In this document: positions 21,244 to 32,960 of the stretch, one piece after another
Position numbering within the stretch: the first letter of the stretch is position 1
How the letters are laid out: every line of letters begins with the position of its first letter
NCBI GenBank assembly: GCA_019973155.2
Contig: BPQB01000012.1
Coordinates: 599,094 to 663,093 of the forward strand
Length of the DNA: 64,000 nt
From: Phanerochaete sordida
Taxonomy: Eukaryota > Basidiomycota > Agaricomycetes > Polyporales > Phanerochaetaceae
Direction of reading: 5' to 3'
Translations under genes and position numbers: made by a program
The notes under the pieces: generated by a model
Seen by the model: only the letters and a program-made list of their open reading frames with translations
Told to the model about the DNA's origin: nothing
The model's database searches: none

Positions 21244-21702
21244 AAGTATGATGGCGGCATCCGGGACGTCGTCGTCGTCGTTGGGCAGACGAAGCTGGAC
21301 GGACGTCCGGAGTCTGGACATGCCCGCACGCAAATCTCCGATACGGCGGAGCCCCATTTGTGCCGCTACGTTGTCATCTCCGACGCAATATCCGGCGGCG
21401 GATGCTGAATGCGCTTCGTGGCGACTCCGAACGCTCCTTGTCGTTTGCCACATCCTCCGCTCACTATTCGCACTTCAAATTCGCGAACTATATCCTGAAA
21501 TGGTTTATTCGAAACGTATCCCGACGTTGGATACCTCGATATTCATGGCGATAATAGAATAAGTACGGAACCTCCTTCAGTATGCTGTCGAGGACAAAGT
21601 AAGTTCTGCAGCACGACGTTGGGTATTACATTAGTGAAGGACACATGTCGGGGTTGATAAAGTATAGTATGTCAGGTGCTTTGGGAAGCAGCGACTCAAC
21701 AC
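21244..21702. other. Peroxidase 5' flank / unknown gene 3' flank
   Basis: 459 bp between two minus-strand genes; it must hold the peroxidase promoter. It contains a short GTC/GTCGTCGTC run near 21270. No gene and no clear TATA box recognised. Confidence 0.5.
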
Positions 21703-23336
21703 TCAGACGACTCTGACAGGCGGCACGTTCTCCTTGTGCAGCAGCGGCGTCCCGTCCATATGGCGCTCCTTGCTGAGACACTCAAACACGACGTCCACAG
21801 GCGGTGCGTACGCCTCGATCGGCGGCAGGCCGAGCTCGGGCACCGCGAGCACGACGCGCGCGCGCATGCGAAACCGCCGCGTCTCGCGCCCAAGGAGCTC
21901 CGCCGCAGGCACGGGCACGCGAACGTGCAGCGCGTGCTGCCCGCACAGCACCCCGTCGCCGTCCGCGCCGCCGCCGCGGTACGCGAGCGCCCACGCCCAG
22001 TCGTCGCGCAGCACGATGCCCGTGCGGGCGCCGAGGTGGTGCGCCTTCATGTCGGCCTTCGAGCGGCGCTCGCCCGCGAACGCGATGCGCCACGGCGCGC
22101 GCTGCACGTGCGCATCTGCCGCGTGGAACGCCGCCTGCGGGGCCTGGGACGGGGCGGCGTGCTCGCCGGGGCGCGCGGCCCAGAACTCGAGCTGCACGTC
22201 CGTGACGGGCGGCGCGGCGTACATCGCGACCGTCCAGCCGCCGCGCGTGAGGAGGCGGTCGCGGATGGCGAGACGTGCTTTGTAGATGCTGTGCTCCCTG
22301 TACACGACGTCAGCGCCGGAGCATGCGAGTCAAGCAGCGGTACGCACCCCTTCTGCAGGTCCCAGACGGTGACGAGCGCGAGCGGGTCGAGGAAGCGCAC
22401 CTCGAAGCGGCCGGAGCCCCACCACTTGTGTACGTGCGTGTTGTAGCGCAGCGCCTCCGCGAAGGTCCACAGGTTCGGCGCGCGGGCGAACGGCGCCGCC
22501 GCGATTTCCGTCGCCAGCGGCGCGAGCAGGTATCGCTCGACGCGCCCGTCCGCGAGCGTGGACTGACACTCGATCCAGGTGATGCCCGGCGTCGTATACA
22601 CGAACTCGTCTTCGGACTCGACGTCTGTGGCGGCAGCCTCCTGGATGTCGACGTCGGTGTCGCACGCCGTATCGGACCAGCCGCCGTCGTCCGCGCCGTC
22701 ATCTGCGCTGCCGTCTGCGATGTTCATACTCGCAAGCGACGCCTGCGCCGCCGCGAGGAGCTCGTCCTGCGTGCTGCTCTTCGTGCGCCTGCGCGTCGTG
22801 CTCCGGATCGTGCCGCGCCGCTGGACGGTCTCGATCTCGCTCTTCAGGGATCGCCCGAGCCAGTGGCCCTCCTGGTGTGGCGCAGGCGTGGGCTCGCGCG
22901 ACACGGGGAAGAGCACGCCTGGTGTCGAGCGTTCGGACGCGCGGCCACGCTCCTCGACGTCGGATCCGGGCCAGCTGGTCGCTGCGGCGGCCGGCGGGAA
23001 CTCGTGGTACGACGTGGTGCGCGTGAGCGGCGGCGCGTGCGGCGTCTCGTAGACGACGGTGCGCACGCTGTCTGTGCTCTCTGCCCGCCTGTTCTCCTCT
23101 GACCGTCTGTGTTCGCCGGACCTGCGACGCGCGCGCGACGTGCGGGAGCCGCTCCGGCTGGGGGTGCGCGCGGGCGTGGCGGCGCGGGTGGTATCTTGCC
23201 GCCGTGGCCGGGGGCGGTCGTCGGACGTTGGCTTGTTGGGCGACTTGAGCGAGAGGATCTGCTCCTTCGAGATCTTGATCTTGAGTGTTCGGCTGCTGTC
23301 CGCCGCGGCGGGACTGGTCGTGTGAGTGGCGGGCAT
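21703..23336 (-). CDS. Unknown basidiomycete family protein (copy 1)
   Basis: Two exons (23336-22348, 22297-21703), 527 aa, with a 50-nt intron joining QKG to EHSIYKA in frame. The first half is low-complexity, rich in Arg, Ser and Asp (SRSGSRTSRARRR-like), and probably disordered. The second half is a folded-looking domain of about 300 aa (FEVRFLDPLALVTVWDL, then FRMRARVVLAVPELG near the end). It aligns with the gene at 53234-54707 over the C-terminal half: both have CR/RFRM.AR, a central .PP/PALEV.. and end near a WNVPP/ENVPP motif. I recognise no functional domain. A TATATAT box lies 60 bp upstream. Confidence 0.75.
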
Positions 23337-23395
23337 CGTTTCGGTGGCCAGCGTGGGTGTGGGGTATGGAGGGTCGCGCAGGCGTGATGGAAGTG

Positions 23396-23402
23396 TATAT
23401 AT
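23396..23402 (-). promoter_or_regulatory. TATA box of unknown gene copy 1
   Basis: TATATAT 60 bp upstream of the ATG at 23336. The paralogue at 54707 has the same element at 65 bp, which supports the start codon chosen for both. Confidence 0.6.
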
Positions 23403-24037
23403 GCGTTGCTAGAGTGTCAAAGGGACGCTCGGCGTTATCGACAGTTCGTTTGGGTGTGGCTGTGGCGGAGAGCTGTAAAGGAAAACCGGAGACAAAGAAA
23501 CCCAAAGGCAAGCACGTCGTGCGCCACAAAGACAGAGTGCACAGATGGATGCACTCGAAGCCATTACCGTGAGCTATCACGATGTTCCCATACTGCGAAC
23601 ATGGCTCAAAATCGGCCAGGGCCACCCATTTCGCGTGCAGTGGCCGCGCTGGACCGACGCTTGGCCGAGCGCGGGCGCTGGGTGGCCTCCTAGTCTTTGT
23701 GTACGTGTGGCCTGCAGCAGAATAACCCTGTTCAACTGGATGAGAACATGAGCAATATCATTCGGCGAGTGTTGGACAAAGAGGCGAAGAGGTTGCAGAC
23801 AAACTGCGTGGCCGCAGGCGCTAAAGTCCGAAGTTGACTTCATGCTGGTGTACAGTGTTCTCACGACAGACGAGAAGCGCTATCGGACGGAAATGCGCAT
23901 GCACGTGCACACACATCACACCGAGAAAGTGGGCGGGCAAGTTGGGAGGCAACCTGTTACAGCGGTAGTCGTATTTACCAAGTCCGTGTCCGAGAAGTCC
24001 GTCAAATGTCCTTAGCAGCCTGGGGCGGCCGCCTGCC
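23403..24037. other. Intergenic region
   Basis: Upstream sequence of the unknown gene and 3' flank of the secreted protein gene. No coding region supported. Confidence 0.5.
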
Positions 24038-24817
24038 TCAAGTGCTCTGGACCCTGCAGACATAGCGCTGCGCGTCAGCACGCGTGAGGAAGGCACACCA
24101 CTGGAACACGCACTGGATGAACCACTCCTGGTTGGTCGCGACGGACAGCCCGCCGTGCGCGTTCTGCGTCGCCTGGCAGTTGAACGCAAGGTTGTCGAGG
24201 ATCGACGCCTAGCGCACGCGCATCAGCATCCAGCGCATTCCGGCGCGCTCCCCGCGACGCACCCAGTCCGTGCGGCAGTACGTCAGCGCGACGCCCGCCT
24301 GGTTGACCATGAAGCTCTCGCAGCTGCGGTACTGCATCGTGATCGTCGTCGTGTTCTGCGCGGGGTCGAGCGTGAAGAGCGCGCCTGCGCGCGCGTCAGC
24401 GTCAGCGCGCGCCGCGCATCGCACAACAAAAAGGCACGCACCGACGTTCTGGCTGTCGTACAGCAGCGCGTCCGTGATGACGTGGCACTCGTTCGGGTCG
24501 GGGCCGCCGCCCGAGGGCGTGAAGCAGAAGGTGTCGACTGCGCCGGGTCAGTGTGTGGTCGGTTTTGTTAGGCGCGGACGCGACTCACAGGTCGAGCCGC
24601 AGACGTTGTTCGCCTGGCGCGCCTCGAGGGCGTGCGCGGCGACGGGCGCGCGGACGTCGTCGCACGCGGTCTGCGTGACGAGCACGTCCTTGTTGCGCCC
24701 GATGTACGCGGTGCTGACGACGCGCGGGTTCGCGCAGTACTCGACGGCGGGCACGGCGGCGGCGAGCGCGCTAGGGGCGAGGAGCGCGGTCGCGGCGAGG
24801 AGCTGGAAGCTGCGCAT
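24038..24817 (-). CDS. Small secreted protein, unknown function
   Basis: Five exons (24817-24589, 24537-24442, 24384-24263, 24208-24114, 24053-24038), 185 aa. An N-terminal signal peptide (MRSFQLLAATALLAPSALA) is followed by a compact domain with paired cysteines (CANP, TACDD, NVCGS, FCFTP, NECHV, RSCESF, YCRTDW, FNCQAT) and ends WFIQVQST. The size, even Cys spacing and Thr/Asn-rich middle fit a disulphide-stabilised secreted protein; homologues of this shape are common in wood-decay fungi without assigned function. The last exon codes for only five residues plus the stop and was placed by frame. A TATA box lies 66 bp upstream. Confidence 0.8.
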
Positions 24818-24882
24818 GGTGAGGCTGAGGAGGCTTGGCTGGGAGCGGAGGAGCTTGGGGTGCACCACCGCTCCAGCGAGCC

Positions 24883-24889
24883 TATATAT
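24883..24889 (-). promoter_or_regulatory. TATA box of secreted protein gene
   Basis: TATATAT 66 bp upstream of the ATG at 24817, in the same position relative to the start as in the other TATA-bearing genes of this window. Confidence 0.55.
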
Positions 24890-27031
24890 GCGCCGCCGCT
24901 GGGGAGCGAACGTGCCAAGGACGACGCATGCGGCATCTGCATCGCTCGTATTGTGCGGCGACGGCGATGGAGCCCCGCCGCGCTGGCCGTGCTCGGCGGC
25001 CGCCAGGTGCGGCCGCTGACCGCAGAAGCCCGTCGGGGTCATCGGACCAAGGGCCGGAGGCGGCCTCATTGATGGGTCGTCAGGTGCCGCGAAAGAAGCG
25101 TCGCGCCGCGTGTATTGAAGCTAGTTGGGGCGGTCTAGCTGCACCGCGGCGCGCACGGCGGAGCTGGCCAGGTGGATTTTGGCGGCGTGCGCGCTTGTAG
25201 CAGCGGGTACTGGCGGCCGCGCCCCACGCGTCAGCGACGTCTTCCGTCGTAAGTCGTGACATATATCTGACGAACAATATCAGATGAGGCGTAATATACA
25301 CGCTCAAAGCCTAATGCAGCCCACCAGCATCTCACGGTCGACCGATGCCCTCCACCGAGGGCAATTCGGACGACGGTGTCGGAAATACGCATCGCAAGGG
25401 AAGGCCGAAGGCCGTCGGGACGTCGATATGCGGCGCAAGGGCTAGACTTCTGTGATATAGTACTTATGCGTTGCTGTTTCGTGTACCACTTCAGCGCAAC
25501 GTCGTCGATTCAGAGCACGCGTTGAACGCGCGGTTTCGAATCCCCGTTTGATCATTCGTCGCGAAGGCTTATTTAGCCTTAAGACCCTGGCTAGAGGAGT
25601 GTCAGCATCTGAGGGAAGATATAAGAATATTTCGCGCACCTCAGAGCCCAAGAGGGTGTGCGCGACTGTGGTCTGAGGCACTGCCAAGCCTGGCTAGTCT
25701 CGTGAGCAACCTCTACACGCTCTGACGCGCCCGAAAACGCTTTACAACGCCCTGAAGAAGCTTTGTCAGAGAGTGCTAGGGCCAACGCGCTGCCTCGGAT
25801 TGGCATCTGATGACTTCAAAGCAGCCATAGGGACCCAGTGGAAGTACAATCCTTGGAAGGCATAGCAGCACAGGCCTTTAAGGCCTCTCCACCACGCTGG
25901 GCTGCAGGGTGCACGCGTTATCAGGACGCGATCGGTCCTATGCCGCGCCTTCCCAAGGCACGCCTCGCCTGCTTCCTGGAACACGCGGACATGGTCAGGA
26001 CGCGGGGAAGCCGACGAGGTTATCAGAGACGTACCTTATAGCAGCCGTGAAGACGCTGATCTACGAGCGTGCCCCACGCTTCGTTACGCTCGGACCCGCG
26101 CATACAGTCGGCGCAGCGTCTCGACGGTTCCCCTCGAACGCGAAGGTGCTGCGATGCGCATGTAGCGCCCCACAAAGCTGCAAAGAGAGACACACGTCTT
26201 GTTTCTAGGGCTTCATATCCGAGCCTGGTGGTGCAGAGACAGAAGAGCTAGGCTGCTGCAGCACTGCGTCTCCGAGCCATGCTTTGGACGCACGGCTCAT
26301 TGCTGGTTCATAGATGGCTTTCTCGAAAGCTGATATTGACCGCTTTCGGAGCGATGGTGCACGTGTCGCTGTTGATTGCAAGTCGGGTGGAGGTAGATGA
26401 GAAGTCGAAAGGGAGGACGGAGGCGGAGAGCAAGTTCGCGACGCGCGTCCGACTGTTAGAACCACGTGGCGACGCAGGCGTCTACTAGCTCAAACTGGGA
26501 CCTGCTTTCGCAGCTTGGGCCTCAACTTCCTGCTCAATTTCTCTAGAAACCCAGTAAGGTCGCACAAATTTCACCGTATCGTCTTCGTCACAAAGGAATG
26601 AAGCATGCTCAGGCAAAGCCTTCGACAAAGCACGGCTTTGAGCTTGCTAGCGCTCGCATTCCTCAAGCCGGTTTGTCGTCCAATCGAACGGGCTTTCACA
26701 CCGGAACCGCGCAGAGTGCTGAATGGGTCTAGCCTTTGATGTAGGAAACGGACTCTATTGGGCATCCGGGAGGTCAAAGGCAATCAAACAGGGATTGTGA
26801 GAGTTCCCAGCAAATTCCCAGCGCCGGATCAGCCACGCGCCCAGGGCCCATTGTCCTCGAGGCACAACGGAGCTCTGCACAATCCTTCAGCATGATACTG
26901 TCCGACGGCCTCTTAAAAGCGTCCCCACAGATGCAGTGTAGGTCTTCCACCCTCCCCCTCCACTCCCACACGCTGCTAGCTGCTCTTGACGAGCCCCGCC
27001 GCCCACGCCGCCGCCAATCGTGCTAGAAACG
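24890..27031. other. Gene-poor region
   Basis: About 2.1 kb with only short open frames (under about 100 codons) that show no family resemblance, signal peptide or splice-consistent extension. The last 130 bp before 27032 contain a CTTAAAAG element near 26912 that may serve the AA9 gene as a TATA-like site. I see no repeat or mobile-element end. Confidence 0.5.
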
Positions 27032-28226
27032 ATGCAGGCTCTCACGACCTTCCTCTCTCTTTCTCTGTTTATCTCCCTCGCGCATGCGCACGGATACGTC
27101 AAGTCGATCGCCATCGACGGCCAGTGGTATGCGGGCAACATCCCGAACAACTACAAAGGTGCGTGGCCTGCGCAGTGTCCGCCGAATGCGCCGCTGAGCT
27201 GCGCACAGGTCCGAGTCCGATCCGGCTCATCTCAGACATCGGCCCTGTCAAGGGTGCCACAAATCCCGACATTGTCTGCGGCTTGAGCGCGCAGAAGGCT
27301 GAGATGGTGGTCCCTGCGAACCCCGGGAGCGTGTTCTCGGTGCAGTGGTCCGGCGGCGATGGCGTCAGCAAGGTGCGTGGCCCCCTTCACTTGCAGAGCG
27401 TGCAGAATCCGACACACCCTCCAGTGGCCGCACAACATCGGCCCGCTCATGACATACATGGCCTCGTGCGGCAGCACAGCCTGCACGGACTTCGACCCGA
27501 GCGGCGCAAAGTGGTTCAAGATCGACGAGCTCGGGCTCAAGCCGGACGGCAGCGGCGACTGGTTCCAGAACGACATCATGACCGCAGGCGACGCGTTCGA
27601 CGTCACGCTCCCGCAGGACCTCGCGCCCGGCGGATACCTCGTGCGCCACGAGATCATCGCGCTCCATCTTGCCACCGAGATGGGCGGCGCCGAGTTCTAC
27701 CCCATGTGCACGCAGGTCATGATCCAGGGCAGCGGGAACGGCGTCCCCGCCCCGACCGTGGCCTTTCCTGGCGCGTACTCGGACTCGGACCCAGGCATCT
27801 TCGACCCCGACGTGCGTACCGCGCCCTCCCCACCGTGCTCCCCCCTGACAGCGCCCGCAGGTCTTCAACGCCGGCGCGAACTACACCTTCCCCGGCGGGC
27901 CCGTCGCGAACCTCGCAGGCACCGACGCGTCGATGGCCGCGCCCTTCACCGGGCCGACCGTCTTCCCCTCGGGCACGTCCGTCGCGCCGCTCCCAGCGCC
28001 GACCGGCGCGTCCTCCGGCAACACGACAGCGCCAAGCTCCCCGTCCGACTCCGCGCCGTCTGCGCCCGAACCGACCGCATCGCCCAGCGACGCAGGCGCA
28101 GCAGACCCCGCCGCGACGGGCGCAACGCGCGGCAGCACGTGCCACCTGCGCGCGCGCGGCGCGAGCAGCGCGGGCACGCACGAGCGGCGGCACTTCAAGC
28201 GCTTCCTGCGCACATTCTCGCGGTGA
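27032..28226 (+). CDS. AA9 lytic polysaccharide monooxygenase
   Basis: Four exons (27032-27158, 27209-27372, 27425-27811, 27861-28226), 347 aa. A 19-aa signal peptide ends in ...LAHA, exposing His20 (HGYVKSI) as the N-terminal copper-brace residue. The second copper His lies in LVRHEIIALH and the axial Tyr in GAEFYPMCTQ. HNIGPLMTYMASC and CGLSAQKAE are further AA9 marks. The enzyme oxidatively cleaves cellulose or related glucans using copper and peroxide or oxygen. Instead of a CBM1 the last 100 residues form a Ser/Pro/Ala-rich tail ending in a very basic stretch (THERRHFKRFLRTFSR) with one unpaired-looking Cys (STCHL). A neighbouring peroxidase and GMC sequence fit a lignocellulose-decay setting, but no operon-like link is implied. 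Confidence 0.93.
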
Positions 28227-30530
28227 GCGTGCCGACGGGCGCGCGGGTGCCCAGGGGCTGGCCCCCTGTGCGCTGTGGAGCGGCGCGCGGCGCTGCTGGG
28301 CCGATGTGCGCGCGCGCGGACGCGATCGGCGCGGGGCGAATCGTGCGCGCGCGCGATGCCTCCGCGCGTGGGGTGCGCGCCACCTCCCCTCGCTGTAGCT
28401 GTATGCCGGGCTGTATGTATTCGTAGATTATTGGGTGGTGGTGTGTGTATACTATCCGGGTCACTAGGCGTCTTGCGTGACTGGGGACTGAGCAGCGCGA
28501 TGGCTGGAGGGAAGTGGCGGGATCGAGCGTTGGGCGGGCGAAGGTCTGGGCCGAGGAGCCCGCGAGTGCTTGGCGGCCAGACGCCGGCCCCGCTGGCGAG
28601 AGGCGGCTCGCGAGCCCCTGCAGCACCCGACATGCGCCTGCCACTCCGCGTCCAGAACGCGTGTGGTAGATAGGCTTTAGGGATTGGGCCTCCACGCCTC
28701 GCGCGCTCACCCTGCGGCATTGCCTATCACGTCTCAGGGTCTATGAAGACCGTCGTCCAACAGCCACTCGAATGAACGTTCTAGATTGGAGAGATCCCTC
28801 GCGAGGTCCCTGACCATCGTCATCCTGCACGATTGACCGATTGCTCTCAGAGCGTCAGGTACGGGGCCTGGAGAACACCTGGACAGCGTGCTTGAGCTTG
28901 GACACTTTCGCGGCTGCGACGAAAGAGGCCTGTCGAGGGGTTGCGGCCTTGCGGGCTACCACCCACATTTGAAGCTCCGCCCGCGACCCACAGACTCAGC
29001 AACCTCCGCACAGCCTGCGCGGGCATCAACAAAAGCGGAGCGTAAATCATTGCCACAGAGCGGTTCCGCTCGTCGTAGAAGAAGCTGTGCACCCGCACTC
29101 GACGCCAACTGTCTGCCCACGCAGCTCGTCGAGCACCACACCACAGACGATATTCCCCTCTCCTGAGCACACAGTGCCTGAATTACACCCAGCGCCCCGC
29201 GCACGATGGCCAGCAGCACGCCCTCGCAAGATCACCGTCACATGCGGGCGCGCGCACTCTAGACCGCCAGGAGCAGGCCACACCAGCAGCGGCGCGGGCC
29301 CATGGTCCGGCGGCCGCGCCAGTGGAGGGCGGCATGCCCGCATTGGGCGTGTGTTCGCGCGGTGGAGCGCAGCGACAGCATCCGGCGCAAAATTCAGGGC
29401 GCCGTCGTGCGGCGGCTCGTACATATGCGGATACGGGCGACGGGCCCCCGCGCGTGCGCCGCGCTGAGCGAGCGTGGAGCGGTACCGTGCCAGAGGACGC
29501 GTGCGCGCGCCGCTGCTGGCGCGTTCAGGAGGCCGGCGCGTGTTTGGCGCGGGCGAGGCGTGCGCGCTGGTGCGCTTCAAAGACACTGCTTCGATCGCGA
29601 ATCCAGTGGCGGTCTGGCGCAAACTTCGTGATTTCACGTCTTGCTGCTACTCGCTGCTGATGCTGTGCTTCTGCCATGCACGGCCTTGATACCAATGGAC
29701 TGAGTAGCCGGGAACGACGGTGCCGGTGCGATCCACCTCGTCCTCCAGGACGGGGCGAGTTCTCTGCCTAGGAGCCCTTGGCTGAACAGCCGGCCGCGAA
29801 CGCCCCACAGACTGCAGCCGGAGACGTACGAACGGGACGGACGCCTGGGTGGCCTTAGGCCTGTTGATCTCGTCGCCTGCTCCACGCCTCGACCTTCGCA
29901 AGGTTCCGGCTGATTTCAGAGGCATCATGGCGGTATGTCGCTCCAACGATGGGCGCCGCGGAACGGCCGCTTTTGGTGTCTCGCCGCGGATGCAGTTTCG
30001 CTGTGCTGTGTCGCATCAGCCGACGGTTTCCCGATTGGGACGCATGGCGGGCGCGCTGCGGGCGTTCACGGGCTTTGAAACGAACTTCAACCATGGCTTG
30101 TGGCCATCGTGCTGCAAGTAGCGGTCAGTTTTTCTCAGTCTTTGCATGTCTTGACTATGCTATAGGGGACGCTTCGACAAGCCGCCGGCTATTCCAGGCT
30201 ACTCAAGTGGTTGCCCCCACATCGTTTTGGTTCCGCCAAGCTCGTTGCGATTCAAGCTGGGCCAACTCGTCATTTACCGTTGCGCACTCCACAAGCAGGG
30301 CGCAGGCGGCCTTCCTCGTCTCTATGCTTCGCCTTGAGGTAAGCAAGGCAATCCGTCACCTGCAAGCTCGAGTCGCTGACCGAAGGCAGGCGAGCGATCT
30401 GGGCATCCAGATCGGGGGGTCGAAGCCGCGGAAGAGCTGACACGGGCAAACGTCGACTGTGATCGGCGCACAGGGGCGGATGACAACGATTCGGTCGAGT
30501 CCAGTCGACATTCGCATGCGGAAGGAACTC
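28227..30530. other. Gene-poor region
   Basis: 2.3 kb. 28230-28720 is very GC-rich. On the minus strand 28850-29640 has overlapping open frames with a partly protein-like look (for example YDERNRSVAMIYAPLLL and GNIVCGVVLDELRG), and 29650-29950 contains PGYSVHWYQG, but I could not join them into a gene or recognise a family; they may be remains of decayed genes. 29950-30450 holds nothing supported. Confidence 0.45.
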
Positions 30531-30536
30531 TATAAG
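30531..30536 (+). promoter_or_regulatory. TATA box of Zn2Cys6 gene
   Basis: TATAAG (in CTCTATAAG) about 60 bp upstream of the ATG at 30593. Confidence 0.55.
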
Positions 30537-30592
30537 ATCTTGTGCCTCCGCTCCGTCGTCAGCCCACAGACACTCTCTTCACGACCACAACC

Positions 30593-32082
30593 ATGTCCAC
30601 TCTCCACATGCCCTATGACGACCCTATGCTCTCTATGCACCTCCTCCGCGAGCACGACCACGACATGGCGCTTGCGCTAGACATGCGCCCGCTCGGCTTC
30701 CACACCGTCCCGCTCGCGCCTTTCTACCACGACGACGGCACAGGCTACCTGGTGGCATCCAGCAGCTATCCCGAGCCTGCTTACGATGACGCCCCGACGT
30801 TCTGGAGCACCCAGGCCGTCGCCATGATGGATGACATCCGCGAGCAAGAGTACCGCGAGCGCGAGCTCCGCCAGCCGGTCCCGCGCCGCCCCGTCTCGCC
30901 CGAGTTCCTCATCTCGCACGGCCACGGGATGCTGCCGATGCCGGCACCGTCTCAGCCGCTCTTCGAACATGGCAGCTTCGCCTCGGGCTCGTACACCCTG
31001 CCGCCGTCCTTCGCGCCACCCACGGAGGCCCCCGCGCCCGCCGACGAGCAGCCCCCGCCGCCGCCGCCCTCGTGGGCGATGTCCGGCTCGCTCGACCCCG
31101 TGACGGGCATTTACCAGACCGCGCCCGAGCACCCGCGCGTGCGCACGCAGCAGGCATGCGAGAAGTGCCGCGGGCGCAAGGCCAAGGTGCGCCCCCCCTC
31201 CCACTCCAATTCTCCCGCCCGGCGCTGACCCCCGCACAGTGCAGCGGCGAGCGCCCCTGCGCGCGCTGCGTCACGCGCGGCCTGCACTGCGAGTACGCGC
31301 CCGAGCGCAAGATGCGCGGGCCGAACAAGGTCAAGCGCGCGCGCGCCCCCGCCGCGCCCGGCGCCGCGCGCCGCGCGAGCATCGCGAGCTCCGCCGCGAC
31401 GACGAGCTCCGAGGACGAGCCGCCGTCGCCGCTCACAGCCGCGCCGCGCACGTTCACGATGACGCTCGACGTCCCCGCCGCGTCCGCCACCCCGCACACC
31501 GCGCCGTCGTCGCCGGTGCGTGCGCGCGCGCGCCCGCCGCCGATCAGCCTCGAGGGCACGCGGCTGTACGACCAGACGAGTGTGCCGGCGGGCGCGCCCT
31601 TCGCGTTCGATGCGGGTGCGGGCGCGGCGCGCCGGGCGTCGCTGCCGGCGTACATGATCGCGGCGCACGCACGCGCGGCTGCGCATGGCGGGGTGTACAC
31701 GCCCTCGCGCGGGCTCGACGTCATCGAGTCGTCGCCACGGTACGTCTGGTGCTCCTCGCTCGGTGTGCACGCGGGCTCATTGTTTGTCAGCCCACGCAGC
31801 AGCCCCGCGCATCCCATGGAGATGCTCGCGAGCGGCGGGTTCCCGGCGTCGGGGAGCTCGTCTGGCGCGACGACGTCGGCGCCGCGGACGCCGTCGCACG
31901 CGCACGACCAGCTGATGTACCCTGGCTTCGCGCCGCCGCCCAGCGGGTTCACGCCAGACTTTGCGTCGCTCGGGTCGTTCGACGGGAGCCAGTGGCTGAA
32001 CACGGACGTCGACGCGACGCCGACGCTTGCCAGCGACTCAAAAGCGCTTGGCACACTTGACCCATCGCTCATGGACATGTAA
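30593..32082 (+). CDS. Zn(II)2Cys6 transcription factor
   Basis: Two exons (30593-31186, 31240-32082), 478 aa. A Pro/His-rich N-terminal half precedes a Zn2Cys6 binuclear cluster at about 190-220: CEKC, then RGRKAKC, ERPCARC and HCEY, with the C-x2-C-x6-C-x5-C-x2-C-x6-C spacing complete only after splicing. A basic run (MRGPNKVKRAR) follows as linker/NLS, then a long Ser/Thr/Ala/Pro-rich region and a short hydrophobic-acidic end (DPSLMDM) that could activate transcription. No fungal-specific middle homology domain is visible. Target genes are unknown; it lies 2.4 kb from the AA9 gene, which alone does not prove regulation. Confidence 0.9.
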
Positions 32083-32960
32083 CTTATCCCTTATTTTGCT
32101 GTATCTGCCTCTATCCTGCATGCGATGTCTGTAGCTCTAGCGTTTCCCCTTGCTTGGTCGTGATACCACAGTGCCTGTACTACCCCTGTCCGCCGGTCCC
32201 CTGTACACTAGATGCATACTAGACGGAATGTGATTTTCTGTGCAACGCATCGCCCGTAGCGGTGCGCAAAGCCCGTCATAGCTAGATTGGCACTCGCGCA
32301 CCAGGCGCATATCGCCAAGCACGGGAGAGGGGCGCGCGCATCCGCCTCCGCGCGCAGCTGACACGCCCGGCGGTCGGCGGTGCAGCCCGCTATCAGCGCG
32401 AAGCCTCCGCGCCCCGCACGATCGGGCGCACGCTCTGAACCTTGCCATTTTGCAGCCCGCCCAGCAAAAAATCCTGGGCGATCGGGCGCGGCCTCCTAGG
32501 CCTGGCGCGCTGCTGCTGCGCGTGATTCGCGGTGGCGCGCTGGTGCCACTGGTGCACAGAGGAGGGGCCAGCCTGGGCCCGGCGCGCGCTGGCGGGCGTG
32601 GCGTGGCGTGGTGCGGCGTGGTGCTGCGCCTGCGGGGCGAGGCCTGGGCGGGGCGGCGGGTGCTCGCGGCCGTGACGCGCCTCCTGTCTGCGGGCAGACT
32701 TTGGGTCATGCTTGGGGATGAGGTTGGCTGGGACGCGGGAAGGTGTGGTGGAGGTAGCCGGAGTGCGTCGCTGTGCCCGGAGCTTGGGGTGTAATTGCCG
32801 TTTCAGCGCGCTGTGCAGCGGCGAGTGAAGGCCTGGGGCCGAGCGGTGGCGTGGGATCTGTGGCGCGAGCGGCTTGACGACCACGTTGCCACAGCCGAGC
32901 CGCGACTCGAACCAACTTTCCACCTTGCCGCCATCTCGCGACTAGCCGCCCACACCCGCC
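32083..32960. other. Intergenic region Zn2Cys6 / MYND-2
   Basis: 878 bp. The middle (32500-32680) is a strongly GC-rich Gly/Arg/Ala-codon stretch giving spurious frames on both strands. No gene supported. Confidence 0.5.

Noticed and set aside
25530..25560. GGTTTCGAATCCC-like string suggesting a tRNA T-loop
   Set aside because: No matching acceptor stem, D-loop or A-box could be found around it.
32137..32923. Minus-strand open frames between the Zn2Cys6 and MYND genes
   Set aside because: GC-rich composition, overlapping frames, no motif.
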